Positions 34,997 through 44,333 of a DNA stretch of 64,000 nucleotides are shown piece by piece. Within the stretch, counting starts at the first letter, position 1. Every line of letters begins with the position of its first letter. Made by a program: the position numbers and the translations under genes. A model generated the notes under the pieces. That model saw only the letters and a list, made by a program, of their open reading frames with translations. It made no database searches and had not been told where the DNA came from. This DNA is from CAWFZT01 sp963820415 (lineage in GTDB: Bacteria > Chloroflexota > Anaerolineae > Anaerolineales > Anaerolineaceae), in the NCBI GenBank assembly GCA_963820415.1, contig CAWFZT010000007.1:62001-126000 (forward strand), written 5' to 3'.

Positions 34997-35911
34997 CTAA
35001 TTTTGTATAAGTATCCCATCGACGAAAGCTTCGCGGTCAAAGCGCTGGAGATCTTCTGATTTTTCACCCAGCCCGGCATACAGAATCGGCAAACCCAATT
35101 CCTGTTGGATGGCAAAAGCCATCCCTCCTTTAGCCGAGGAATCCAGTTTTGCTAATATGACGCCATTGACCTTTACTGCTTCTTTAAAGGCACGCGCCTG
35201 TTGGAGAGCATTTTGACCGGTTGTGGCGTCCAAAACCAACCAGGTAGCATGAGGTGCTCCAGGCAGCGCTTTGCCCGTCACGCGATGGACTTTCTTTAAT
35301 TCTTCCATCAAGTTGTAGCGAGTGTGCAGCCTCCCGGCTGTGTCGATCAGTACGATATCCATTTTTCGTGAAATGGCAGACTGAATAGCGTCGTAGGTCA
35401 CTGCACCAGGATCGCTTCCCGGTTGTCCGGCGACGACCGGCAATCCGAGGCGATCTCCCCACACCTGGAGCTGGTCAACTGCCGCAGCCCGGAATGTATC
35501 GGCCGCGGCCAACAGCACTTTCTTGCCCTGCAGAGCAAAAAGCTTACCAAGTTTGGCTGCGGTAGTAGTTTTCCCCGAGCCATTTACCCCGACTAGGAGG
35601 ATCACTGCCGGATGCAGCCCGTCCAGGTCGATCTCTGGGGGAGGAGTGATGCGATTGACCAATTCCTGCCGCAGACACTGTTGGAGATTCTCAGCCCGAG
35701 TAAATCCCTCACTGGTTACTTTTTTCTTCAGCGAGTTGACAATGGCCTGAGTCGTCTCAATCCCGAGATCAGCCTGGATCAAAATGGCTTCTAACTCATC
35801 CCAGGTCTGGCTGGTTATCTGGGTAGCGCCAAAGATGGTGGCGATGCGTCCAAACGCCACCTTGCGCGTCCTTTCCAGACCTTCTTTCCATTTATTAAAG
35901 AAGTCAACCAT
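34997..35911 (-). CDS. ftsY: Signal recognition particle receptor FtsY
   Basis: FtsY is the SRP receptor GTPase that docks ribosome-nascent chains at the membrane. Here it is 304 residues: the NG domain with only a short N-terminal part and no long acidic A domain. G1 GVNGSGKTTT (108-117), LAAADTFRAAAVDQL, G3 DTAGR (about 198), TKLD equivalent AKLDSSAKGG, and C-terminal GLGEKSEDLQRFD are all present. A TGATATAAT box ends 8 nt before the ATG and there is no Shine-Dalgarno, so its mRNA may be leaderless. Confidence 0.95.
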   Translation of the reverse strand: MVDFFNKWKEGLERTRKVAFGRIATIFGATQITSQTWDELEAILIQADLGIETTQAIVNSLKKKVTSEGFTRAENLQQCLRQELVNRITPPPEIDLDGLHPAVILLVGVNGSGKTTTAAKLGKLFALQGKKVLLAAADTFRAAAVDQLQVWGDRLGLPVVAGQPGSDPGAVTYDAIQSAISRKMDIVLIDTAGRLHTRYNLMEELKKVHRVTGKALPGAPHATWLVLDATTGQNALQQARAFKEAVKVNGVILAKLDSSAKGGMAFAIQQELGLPILYAGLGEKSEDLQRFDREAFVDGILIQN

Positions 35912-35919
35912 AGTCAGCG

Positions 35920-35928
35920 ATTATATCA
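35920..35928 (-). promoter_or_regulatory. Extended -10 directly before ftsY, leaderless candidate
   Basis: TGATATAAT on the minus strand; 8 nt (CGCTGACT) separate it from the ATG, so transcription should begin at or within a base or two of the start codon. Confidence 0.6.
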
Positions 35929-35937
35929 TGTAAGGAA

Positions 35938-36990
35938 TCAGGGAGCTGGATTTGCTTCAATGGCTAGCTGGCCGCAGCCTGCTTCGATATCGATGCCGCG
36001 GCGTAGGCGAATGGTACAGGAAATACCTGCTTCCATCAATGCATCGCGGAATTCGTCGGCCCTCTGGCGAGTGGTTGCCTGCCCGGCGTAGCGATGAGTC
36101 GGATTGAGCGGGATAACATTGACGTGGCAAAGCAATCCGCCTAAGAGACTGGCAAGTTCTCTGGCGTCGTTGATTGAATCATTTACGTCATAAATAAGGG
36201 CCCATTCGAAGGTCAGTCTGCGGTTGGTCTTTTCCACATATTCTCTGCAAGCAGTGATTAACTCCGAGATAGGGTACTTGCGATTGACTGGTAAGAGTTT
36301 CGAGCGCAATGAGTCGTTGGCTGCATGCAGGCTAATCGCCAGGTTGATCTGTCTTTTTTCTTCAGCAAATTTCCAAATCATCGGCACCAGGCCAACCGTG
36401 GAGATGGTAAACCGGCGTTCACCAATCATCATGCCTTGCGGATTGTTCAAGCGGTTAATGGCCGACATGGTTGCGTCGTAATTGTGGAATGGTTCTCCCA
36501 TGCCCATTACCACGATGTTGGTGACGTGCTCGCCCTCCGTTTTTAGCAGGCGGGCATAGTAGAGGACCTGTTCCACGATCTCGCCGCTGGTCAGATTGCG
36601 TTTAAAACCCATTTGCCCGGTGGCGCAGAAGATACAGCCCAACGCGCAGCCGGCCTGGGTCGATATGCATAACGTCCTGCGTTCATTGTATTTCATCAAG
36701 ACTGCTTCAATGGCGCGGTGGTCATTTAGATTGAACAACGTTTTGGTAGTTTCACGGTCACTGGATTGTAGTACCTGACCGGGGGTAAGGGCTGTGAAAT
36801 TAAATTGATCTCCAAGCTGCAGCCGAAGAGATACGGGCAAGTTGGTGAATAGCTCGGCAGCAGGCCATAATTGTTTGTATAAACCCTGCCAGATCTGAAA
36901 GGCGCGATAAGCTGGTTGTCCCCAGGCCTCTACTTGATGCTGAAGATCGGGCAGGTCAAGGTCATAAACCAACCTGCGTGTGGTATCCAT
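35938..36990 (-). CDS. rlmN: RlmN, 23S rRNA A2503 / tRNA A37 C2-methyltransferase
   Basis: A radical-SAM methylating enzyme of the ribosome and some tRNAs. Its 350 residues hold the cluster motif CALGCIFCATGQMGF (C-x3-C-x2-C) with the typical QAG before it, GMGEPFHNYD, ISTVGLVPMIW, AISLHAAND, and the catalytic Cys near the C terminus (RRGIDIEAGCGQL). The start at 36990 lies 5 nt after the HAD gene stop. A TGCTACAGT box overlapping the HAD stop could be its own promoter. Confidence 0.95.
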   Translation of the reverse strand: MDTTRRLVYDLDLPDLQHQVEAWGQPAYRAFQIWQGLYKQLWPAAELFTNLPVSLRLQLGDQFNFTALTPGQVLQSSDRETTKTLFNLNDHRAIEAVLMKYNERRTLCISTQAGCALGCIFCATGQMGFKRNLTSGEIVEQVLYYARLLKTEGEHVTNIVVMGMGEPFHNYDATMSAINRLNNPQGMMIGERRFTISTVGLVPMIWKFAEEKRQINLAISLHAANDSLRSKLLPVNRKYPISELITACREYVEKTNRRLTFEWALIYDVNDSINDARELASLLGGLLCHVNVIPLNPTHRYAGQATTRQRADEFRDALMEAGISCTIRLRRGIDIEAGCGQLAIEANPAP

Positions 36991-36995
36991 TGTTT

Positions 36996-37779
36996 TTACT
37001 GTAGCAAACTTAATAAATCAGATGCTACCAGATCGGGCTTAGGGGACCAGGCTTGCAGTTCGTTGGCAGAAGTGACACCCGACATGACCAGAGCGGTACG
37101 GCACCCTGCCTGCTGGCCGCCCAGGATGTCGGTATCCAGGCGGTCACCGACGACTAATATTACTTGAGGAGAAAGCTTTAGCCGCTCAATTGCCAGTTGA
37201 AAAAGAGTCGGGAAAGGCTTGCCGGCAATGATTGGTTTAACATCTGTGGCAGCTTCCAGGAAGGCCAGGAAAGAGCCCGCTCCGGGGATCAACCCTTCAG
37301 GGGTAGGGAAGGTGCGATCGGGGTTCGTGCCGATAAAGGGGGCGCCTTTGCGAATTAATATTGTCGCTCGGGTGAGTTTTTCAAAAGTCGCCTGGCGATC
37401 AAAGCCGCACACAACTGCCAGAACATCCTTTTCGGCTGGATAGAACCCGTTCTGTTCCAGGGCTTTGATCAGGCCGCCTTCGCCAACTACAAAAACCGGA
37501 CCGCCTTGGGGAAATTTCTGGCTAAGTAAATAGGCGACTGCCATACCAGAATTGACTACCTGCCATTCTTCTACTCTGACGCCAAACCGGGCCAATTTTT
37601 CCTGGTGCTGTTGCGGCGCTACGCATGCCATTATTGGTGGCAAGAATGATCCTCAGACCGATTTCCTTAATGCGAAAAAAAATTTTGGGAAGGTCTCCAA
37701 TCGGCTGGTCATCCTTCCAGAGGACGCCGTCCATGTCCAGGATCAAGGCTTTTATGGCGGGTGAAAGGCTTGAAATCAT
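36996..37779 (-). pseudogene. NagD/PGPase-type HAD phosphatase, frameshifted
   Basis: The first frame (from 37779) gives HAD motif I in LILDMDGVLWKDD and motif II in IILATNN, then becomes nonsense. The second frame (to 36996) carries APQQHQEKLARFGV, the cap domain, and the C-terminal motif with AGKPFPTLFQLA and VGDRLDTDILGGQQAG. Removing one G in the AATAATGGCATG stretch (about 37630) joins them into a normal 260-residue 4-nitrophenylphosphatase/phosphoglycolate phosphatase-like protein. All catalytic residues survive, so the break is recent or a sequencing error. It lies between clpP and rlmN on one strand. Confidence 0.85.
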
Positions 37780-37796
37780 TTAATTTCGCTTCACAA

Positions 37797-37828
37797 ACGA
37801 GCCGGATAGCGATTGCCATCCGGCTTCG
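37797..37828 (-). terminator. Hairpin after clpP, probable terminator
   Basis: GCCGGAT (37801-37807) pairs with ATCCGGC (37818-37824), with partly pairing flanks. On the minus strand the following T-run is poor (CTCGTTTGTG), so termination may be partial. Confidence 0.55.
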
Positions 37829-37854
37829 TTACTGTGTTTATGCCAAAGGGCGGG

Positions 37855-38463
37855 CTACTTTTTAACTGGTGTTTTCAGCACCTGATCGACAATACCATAT
37901 TCGACTGCCTGGTCGGCATCCAGGTAGAAATCCCGTTCGGTATCGTGTTCGATAACTTCCAACGATTTGCCCGTGTTTTCCGACATGATTGAAATCAAAC
38001 GAGCTTTCAGCCTGAGGATTTCGCGCGCCTGGATCTCGATATCGGAAGCCTGTCCCTGGACTCCACCTAAAGGCTGGTGGATGTGGATGGTGGCATGCGG
38101 CAGGGCGTAGCGGTGGCCTTTTGTGCCTGCTGCCAGCAGTACTGTTCCAAAGGAAGCTGTCACACCCACGGCGACCGTGCTGATCTTATTCGGGATCATC
38201 TGCATGGTATCGTAGATCGCCAACCCGGAATAAATTTGTCCGCCGGGAGAGTTTATATACATTTCAATATCTCTTTCAGGATCTTCACGGCTAAGGAAAA
38301 GCAGCTCGGCGACAACCAGGTTGGCGACTTGGTCGTCAATTGGCGTCCCCAGAAATACAATCCTCTCCTTAAGTAGCAAAGAGTAAATATCGTAGGCGCG
38401 TTCACCACGCCCGGATGATTCAATCACCATTGGGATGACTGATGAGAACTCCGAAATTGTCAT
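37855..38463 (-). CDS. clpP: ATP-dependent Clp protease proteolytic subunit
   Basis: ClpP forms the tetradecameric serine-protease chamber used with ClpX/ClpC. The 202 residues have the catalytic triad at S104 (VTASFGT; most ClpPs have ASMG), H129 (IHIHQPLGG) and D178 (TERDFY). The substrate loop NSPGGQIYSG is present. The Met-to-Phe change after the active Ser and GVT instead of GQA mark a slightly divergent member. The ribosome-binding site GAGGAAAG is strong. It follows tig by 32 nt, the usual tig-clpP pairing. No clpX follows within the window. Confidence 0.94.
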   Translation of the reverse strand: MTISEFSSVIPMVIESSGRGERAYDIYSLLLKERIVFLGTPIDDQVANLVVAELLFLSREDPERDIEMYINSPGGQIYSGLAIYDTMQMIPNKISTVAVGVTASFGTVLLAAGTKGHRYALPHATIHIHQPLGGVQGQASDIEIQAREILRLKARLISIMSENTGKSLEVIEHDTERDFYLDADQAVEYGIVDQVLKTPVKK

Positions 38464-38495
38464 TCTTTCCTCTTTCTATAGAACACTAACATAAA

Positions 38496-40029
38496 TTATT
38501 CAGCAACAGTAGCCTCAGTTGGATTTGATTCTTCACTATTTGATGGATTCTCATCAGCAGGTGGAGGTAGGATCGAGTCCGGTGATGGTCCGGTTTCAAT
38601 AGAAGAAGCAGCCGGTTCAGCCTCGATGGAAGAGACAACAGGTTCAGCCTCCATAGAAGGGGTAACTGGTTCGGCCTCGCTTTTACCTTCACCTTCATGT
38701 TTGAATTCACCCTTAGCGATGATTTTCAACCTCTCGATAGTGTCCCGGTTGAGTAAATCGTCCGGCCGTATCGAGGGTCACCGCGTTAACCAGGTTCTCG
38801 ACCTGGCCTCGCTTCTGGTAATTTTTAAATTCGGGCTCATTCTGCAATTGAGCCATCCTGGTGGACACCGTTGTCTTGAGCTCGTCAATATTTAATTGAA
38901 TGCCTTCTTCTCGGGTAATTTTATCCAGCACCAGCTTGCGGTGCAGGCTTTTGACGGCTGCTGGGGTAATTTCTTTTTCAATAAAGGTGGCTTTATCTAT
39001 CTGGCGAGTTTTCAGGTAAGTATCCATATCCATTTTTTTCTCGCCCAGATCTTCCTGGAAGTGCTCGAGAAGGTGATCTTCTTCATTTTTTATGAGTTGA
39101 GGTGGATACTTGATGGCTGCCTGGCTGATGATTGTATCTACCAACATAGAAATATACTGTTCATCATATTCCTGAGTGCGATTTTGTTCGATCTCGGTAT
39201 GGATACTCTTGCGAACATCTTCCATGGTGGAGAAACTGCCGCCGATAGTCTTGGCAAATTCATCATTCAGCTCAGGTAGTTTCATCGATTTCACCGCCTG
39301 GACGTTCACGGTAAATTCGATCTCTTTCCCTTTAAGCTTCTCAGAAGAATAATCTTCGGGGAATGAATGCAGGATTTTCTTCTCTTCGTTGGCAGAAAGA
39401 CCAATCAATTCTTTGGAAAACCCTTCCATCGGCCAGGTGTCATCCACATCGCCGATGACAAACTGGTAACTGGATTCTCGGATCACTTCAGCGTCTTCAC
39501 CTTCTGCAGGATGGGCCAAGACGCCTTTCATCTTGACATAAACGAGATCGGTTTCCTGCGCCGGCCTCTCGGCTGGTTCAGCCACCGCGTAGCTGGTCTG
39601 CAAATTATGAATGACCCGGTTAATCTCTTCTTCGGTAACGGGTTCGAGGTGATATTCCTGGCGGATGGCATGATAATCGCCGAGTACAACCTCTGGTGCC
39701 AGGGGAACGACAAACGCCAGTTTGAGAGGATCGTAGCTGACGACCTCATCCAACGTTCCAGCCGCAGCCGGTTTTACCTTGGCTTCTTCCAGGATTTTAG
39801 AATACTGATCGTCTACCAGGAGCTCGACAGCCTGCTCTTTGAGCGCATCATCCCCATAAAATCGCTTTATGACATCATAAGGGGCTTTGCCAGGCCGGAA
39901 GCCGGGAATCTTAGCTTTCTGGGCGATTTTTCGCGCTGCCTGATGCTTGAATTTCTCCAATACTTCAGGCTCCAATTCAACAAGTAAGCGTACTTGATGA
40001 TCATCACGAGGTTGAGTTTCGATTTTCAA
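38496..40029 (-). CDS. tig: Trigger factor, frameshifted near its C terminus
   Basis: Trigger factor is the ribosome-bound chaperone at the peptide exit. It has the ribosome-binding domain with the signature GFRPGKAPYDVI (FRxGxxP), an FKBP-like PPIase domain and the helical C-terminal arms. The main frame ends with unrelated residues after AVTLDTAG; a second frame continues DLLNRDTIERLKIIAKGEF to 38496. Removing one G at about 38762-38766 (GCCGGAC) restores some 510 residues, ending in a Glu/Pro/Ser-rich tail. I start at TTG 40029 (family start LKIETQPRDD, GAGGAA 8 nt upstream) rather than at ATG 40044, whose AGGA is too close. It follows tRNA-Leu by 20-35 nt. Confidence 0.88.
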
Positions 40030-40063
40030 TGTGTTATTCCTCATTCCTGATTTGTTTTTCTGA

Positions 40064-40145
40064 TGGGGAAGAGGGGACTTGAACCCCTACGCCTTTCGGC
40101 ACATGATCCTAAGTCATGCCTGTCTGCCAATTCCAGCACTTCCCC
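40064..40145 (-). tRNA. tRNA-Leu (anticodon UAG)
   Basis: Acceptor GGGGAAG/CTTCCCC with discriminator A; D-arm with AATTGGCAGA; anticodon stem CATGA/TCATG with loop CTTAGGA (anticodon TAG); a long class II variable arm TGCCGAAAGGCGTA; T-arm GGGGTTCAAGTCCCC. It is 82 nt long and CCA is not encoded. It directly precedes tig without a terminator between them. Confidence 0.93.
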
Positions 40146-40158
40146 TAGAAGCGGAAAA

Positions 40159-40187
40159 ATTATAAGCTAGAGCGATTGGTTAGTCAA
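40159..40187 (-). promoter_or_regulatory. Strong sigma70-type promoter for tRNA-Leu (and tig)
   Basis: On the minus strand TTGACT, exactly 17 nt, then TATAAT, 13 nt before the mature tRNA 5' end. It is among the best full promoters in the window. Confidence 0.75.
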
Positions 40188-40222
40188 TGAATGGGTGAAG
40201 ATCAGGGTGATACAGGATAATT

Positions 40223-41506
40223 TCATCCATTCTCATTTTTCCTTAAAATCGGGAAGATAGCTGGCTTTTTTCGTTCCAGAAAAAATAAAATAAATCCCAG
40301 AAAACGAATACCTCCACTGATGATTAAGGCGGCGCTGATACCGATTTTATCCGCCAGAAACGAACCGATCATAGGCGCTGCAATGGCTGAAACGTATTGG
40401 ACGCTTTGAGAAAAGGCAACGAAAGTAGCACTGTATTCTGGGGGGATAGTTTTCATCAATTCATCGAAAAAAACCAGGTCTAGGCCAGCCTGGAAGATGC
40501 CTGCCAACCCAGAGTAAATGACAATCATCCAGGGCATACCCGTAATGGCAGTTAGAACCGGGTAAAGGGATAATCCGCAGGTTGTCCAGAGCAGAGTTAC
40601 ATGCGAACCGCGTGATCGGGACTGCTGTGTCCAGACGAAATATCCGATGATCATTACCGCAGTCTGGGCGACGGTGATCATAGCGATCCAGTTATCCGAG
40701 GCATGGATCTGACGCACAAAATAAATGGGGAAAAGGGGAGCTCCCAAGGATACTCCGGTCAGGTAAACAAACCTTTTCACAATGAAATTGATAAAAGGTT
40801 TTTCTTGCTTAATTTTCCCCAGGTAATCTCTGATCCCATTGCGTGTTTGAGTTTCCGCCGAGGCCGGCGGAGGTTCAGCGTCATTCAATTGGATATGGCT
40901 TGAGAAATAAAAACTAATTAAACCGCCGATGGAAAGGCCGATGAACATCAATTGGTAATTGAACGGGAAACCCACTCGATCCAATAATTGGCCGATCATG
41001 AACACCGTAATGGTTGTGGTGAGCCCCAGGGTCGACCAGCGGCGCGTCATAAGGTCGAAACGTCCCGTAGGTCCAGCTACGGCATTCATTACCACCGAAA
41101 ATGTGATGGATAACATGGTTTGAGGAATGGTCGCCGCTGCCCAAATAATCAATACGGCTGTGACCAAACTCAATTCCCTGGTAATGAGAAAAGCGACCAA
41201 CCCGGTCATGGCATAGCTGGATAGTACTGCCAGACGAGATCCACTGAACCAGGGAACAATTTTGCGCTGGCCCTGGAGAAGCCTACCCAGCGGGATGGCT
41301 AACAGGAAACCTGCCACGGCCGGCATGGTGGTTAAAAGACTGATTTGGAAGTTCGAAGCCCCCAGGCGGGCTAAGAAAACCGGCAAGAAAGGCGCGGCAG
41401 CGCTGGCAAGGCCTACTCCGATAGCATCAATTTGGACGTAGCGGAAATTCTTACGACTGGTTGGGGATAAATCCTTTGGAAAAGGCAGGTATTTCGATAG
41501 AAACAC
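40223..41506 (-). CDS. Major facilitator superfamily permease, last gene of the Ycf46 operon
   Basis: A 427-residue, 12-helix MFS protein (helices from about residue 30), with the cytosolic loop GRLLQGQRKIVPW after helix 2. The substrate is not readable. The GTG start has AGGAG 5 nt upstream, and that ribosome-binding site overlaps the stop of the WD40 gene, so it is translationally coupled to the AAA/Hsp70/DUF1257 operon. It is only distantly similar to the MFS at 539. Confidence 0.85.
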   Translation of the reverse strand: MFLSKYLPFPKDLSPTSRKNFRYVQIDAIGVGLASAAAPFLPVFLARLGASNFQISLLTTMPAVAGFLLAIPLGRLLQGQRKIVPWFSGSRLAVLSSYAMTGLVAFLITRELSLVTAVLIIWAAATIPQTMLSITFSVVMNAVAGPTGRFDLMTRRWSTLGLTTTITVFMIGQLLDRVGFPFNYQLMFIGLSIGGLISFYFSSHIQLNDAEPPPASAETQTRNGIRDYLGKIKQEKPFINFIVKRFVYLTGVSLGAPLFPIYFVRQIHASDNWIAMITVAQTAVMIIGYFVWTQQSRSRGSHVTLLWTTCGLSLYPVLTAITGMPWMIVIYSGLAGIFQAGLDLVFFDELMKTIPPEYSATFVAFSQSVQYVSAIAAPMIGSFLADKIGISAALIISGGIRFLGFILFFLERKKPAIFPILRKNENG

Positions 41507-41514
41507 AGGGGCTC

Positions 41515-43773
41515 CTATAGTTCAATATCGAATTCCCCAACGTGGATGGGATGAGCCTCATCAATTAGAACATCAAATCGGTGGTGTAAATGGATTAGAG
41601 ATCGAGTGAAATTTAACCATCTCTTTTCTTGTTCTGACAGACCTCCCTGTCGGAATGTTTCATCGATTAACTTTAAATTTTCCCCTTTCCCTGTCCCGAT
41701 TGGCAACCGAATAAGAATAAAAGTGCTCAAATTCCACAGGCACAAGCTCCCATCCGAACTGCAGCTTAACAATTGTCTGCCATCCGGGGTGACCGCCAAA
41801 CCAATAATGGGCTTGTCATGGGCAACCAACTGGCTTATCCTGCTGCCTGTGGAAATATTCCAGAAGTTAATCTCACCTTTGTAATTTCCGCTGATGATGA
41901 ACTGTTCGTCCGGGTGAATTACCAGAGCAGTTGTGACCTCATTCCCGCCAGCTATCTTGCGCAAAATTTTACCACTGGCATAGTTCCATACGTAAATATC
42001 TTGATCTCTGCTGTAACTGGCCGCGTAATTGCTTGAGTTAGCAACCGCTAATAAGGTAACCGTGCCGTTGTGGCCTTCCAATTCTCGCAGCAGCACGCCT
42101 TCTGGTAATTTCCACACCTGAATTTTCTGGCTGGCTCCTGCGGTCAAAAGAGTTTCAGCCCCACAACCCAGGCCCAGACTGAACCATTCGGTATTATTGA
42201 CTGAAAGGCGTTTTAATTCTGGCCCTTGGGGAAAACGCCACAAACGGATCGTTCCATCAAAACTGGCGCTGTATAACAAACGGCCATCCGGAGACATATC
42301 TAAAGCGCGTATATGGCCTGTATGGCCTTCCAAACTTTTAATTTTTTTCCCAGACGACACTTCGATTATATGGATATTATTATCTCCCGCAGCTATAGCT
42401 ATAAATTGATTCTCGGGATGAAAAACCATGGCACGGATTTGGGCTGAAGGGGATTTAATGTTTAGAGATACTTTCCTGGTGGAAAGATTAATAATTTGGA
42501 TTGAGGTTTCTGCTCCCCCCAACGCTGCCAGGCTTCCATCCGGTGAAAGGGCCAGTGTGTTGATGCTGCTAGAAGGGAATTGTATGACCTCGCTGAGCTG
42601 AACCTTCGGTGTATTTTGAAGGGCTAAGGCAGCTTCGGTAGTCAGACCTTTCCACTCGGGGGAATCTCTTACCTCTGACGATTCCCATTTATTCTCGAAT
42701 AGCGTGTTAATGAGGAATGCACTCCACACTGGCGGCGCTACCTGGGCTAATTTCCACATATCTTCAAATTGTCCTGAGGATTTTAGCCCCAGGATTATCG
42801 TTTCCCAGTCGGCATCATTCATTTCCCCGAGCCAGCGTAAATGTGACCGGTTGGAAAGTTGTTTGGTCCATCCGGTCAATCCGGAATAGCGGCTCAGGTA
42901 GAGCAGTTTTTTTCTTAGGGTAGGAGCCGCCGTCTCATATGCGGCGCTGAGCAGTGTCTGGTTAAAGTCAACTCGTTGGTAATCGTCCCATCGCTCACTT
43001 AAGAATAAGAACAATGCACGTTGCTGCAGGTCGTGTGGGAGAAATCCATTTTTCGCAGCTAAGTGAGCAGCAGTTGCTTCATCCTGATAAACGAATAGCT
43101 TGCAAAGCGTATCCCCGGCAATTTCCGATCTTTCGACTGCTTTTTCATCCAGAAATAGCAAGAGTAGCCGCTTTTCTTTTTCAGTAAAATGGGAATATTG
43201 ATCGACAAGATGGTCGGATGCTTCAGTAGTCAGGTTTTTTATGGAAGATGCGATTAGAACCCAGTTGTTCATCCCAGCGATTTGAGCGGCCAGGCAAATT
43301 CGTAGACTTAATTCTTTCTGAATCTCGCCCAGGTAGAAATGGGTCAGGAAAAGATATTCCGGATCATGTTCTTGATATTCTTTTGTGTTTCCTTCCAGAA
43401 GATCATATATCGCCTGAGTGGTGGCATCTGAACTATGGAAATTATTGGCGGTAATGACTTGTAAAGCTGCGGATTTTTCAGAATAGATCGCAAGATGGAA
43501 GAGGTTCTTCAAGGCAAGCTGGTTGCCATTTTGGGCTAGTTTTTCCAGCGCACGTATGGCGAGGCGCTGGATCTCTTCGTATGGGCAGGAGAGACTGGCA
43601 TCGAAGAGAAGGTCAACCGTATCAGGTGATCCGTCTTGTTCTAAAGTGAAAATTGCCCCTTTCAAGATATATAGAACCTGCTGATCGGCAGGCAGTTTTT
43701 CCAGGGGATTAGCGCTGCGTAAAGCGCCAGAGAGCAGGGTTATTTGTTCTGGCGGAAGGCAACGGTTTACCAT
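41515..43773 (-). CDS. HEAT-like helical repeat plus seven-bladed WD40 protein
   Basis: A 752-residue cytoplasmic scaffold. Residues 1-390 are helical with HEAT/TPR-like alternation (for example SCPYEEIQRLAIRALEKLA). Residues 395-690 contain seven WD40 repeats, each with an SPDG-type turn and a W/I-x-N/L ending (SASFDGTIRLW, SYSRDQDIYVW, SGNYKGEINFW, SCSSDGSLCLW), enough for one closed propeller. No enzymatic motif is seen. Such proteins hold complexes together. It overlaps the radical-SAM gene by 7 nt and is followed 8 nt later by the MFS gene. Confidence 0.88.
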   Translation of the reverse strand: MVNRCLPPEQITLLSGALRSANPLEKLPADQQVLYILKGAIFTLEQDGSPDTVDLLFDASLSCPYEEIQRLAIRALEKLAQNGNQLALKNLFHLAIYSEKSAALQVITANNFHSSDATTQAIYDLLEGNTKEYQEHDPEYLFLTHFYLGEIQKELSLRICLAAQIAGMNNWVLIASSIKNLTTEASDHLVDQYSHFTEKEKRLLLLFLDEKAVERSEIAGDTLCKLFVYQDEATAAHLAAKNGFLPHDLQQRALFLFLSERWDDYQRVDFNQTLLSAAYETAAPTLRKKLLYLSRYSGLTGWTKQLSNRSHLRWLGEMNDADWETIILGLKSSGQFEDMWKLAQVAPPVWSAFLINTLFENKWESSEVRDSPEWKGLTTEAALALQNTPKVQLSEVIQFPSSSINTLALSPDGSLAALGGAETSIQIINLSTRKVSLNIKSPSAQIRAMVFHPENQFIAIAAGDNNIHIIEVSSGKKIKSLEGHTGHIRALDMSPDGRLLYSASFDGTIRLWRFPQGPELKRLSVNNTEWFSLGLGCGAETLLTAGASQKIQVWKLPEGVLLRELEGHNGTVTLLAVANSSNYAASYSRDQDIYVWNYASGKILRKIAGGNEVTTALVIHPDEQFIISGNYKGEINFWNISTGSRISQLVAHDKPIIGLAVTPDGRQLLSCSSDGSLCLWNLSTFILIRLPIGTGKGENLKLIDETFRQGGLSEQEKRWLNFTRSLIHLHHRFDVLIDEAHPIHVGEFDIEL

Positions 43774-44333
43774 CGTAACGGATCGATCCCGCTCAACACA
43801 ATTTCGCCATTAGGATTCAAGAGCACTTCTGCACCCGGGACAGGGATCAAATCGGCCATTTTATACCGTTCGGTTAGAAAATGAATGGTCTTATTGGACG
43901 ACCCGATGAGACCGCTCGCGAGCCTTTTACTGGCAAGATAACGGCCGGCGATCAATACATCCAGTTGTCTCAATAGCAGATGAACCCCCGGAATGCGCTG
44001 AATTTCATCCCAGGTAAAACCGCTGAAAACCAAAATTGAAAGACCGGATTGATCTTTTACTTTCCTGACAAGTTCAATCAACGGCTTGATCTGTTGCAAG
44101 GGCTCTCCGCCGCTGATGGTTATCCCTTCTATTTCATTTTTTCGATCCAGGATCAATTTAACCAATCGATCAACCGGCCAATCTTTACTGGCGAGCGCCG
44201 GGTGTGTTTGAGGGTTGAAACACCCAGGACAGTTCAATGTACAGCCCTGCACCCATACCACTGAGCGTTTGCCTGGCCCATTGACAAGGCTGAGTGGTTC
44301 AATGTGGTACAGGTACAGAATCTGGCCGGTCAT
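43767..44333 (-). CDS. Small radical SAM protein, NrdG/activase-like
   Basis: A 188-residue single-domain radical SAM enzyme. The cluster motif CTLNCPGC gives Cys 31, 35 and 38 (C-x3-C-x2-C), and TISGGEPLQQ is the SAM-binding GGE motif. Length and form match anaerobic ribonucleotide reductase activase (NrdG), but no NrdD is near. It sits inside the DUF1257/DUF2997/AAA operon with a 4-nt ATGA overlap. It may therefore install a glycyl radical or other modification on an operon partner, which is an inference. Confidence 0.82.
   Translation of the reverse strand: MTGQILYLYHIEPLSLVNGPGKRSVVWVQGCTLNCPGCFNPQTHPALASKDWPVDRLVKLILDRKNEIEGITISGGEPLQQIKPLIELVRKVKDQSGLSILVFSGFTWDEIQRIPGVHLLLRQLDVLIAGRYLASKRLASGLIGSSNKTIHFLTERYKMADLIPVPGAEVLLNPNGEIVLSGIDPLRW

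Noticed and set aside
39367..39987. Plus-strand open frame of 206 codons opposite tig
   Set aside because: Shadow of the trigger factor gene; composition follows the complementary strand.
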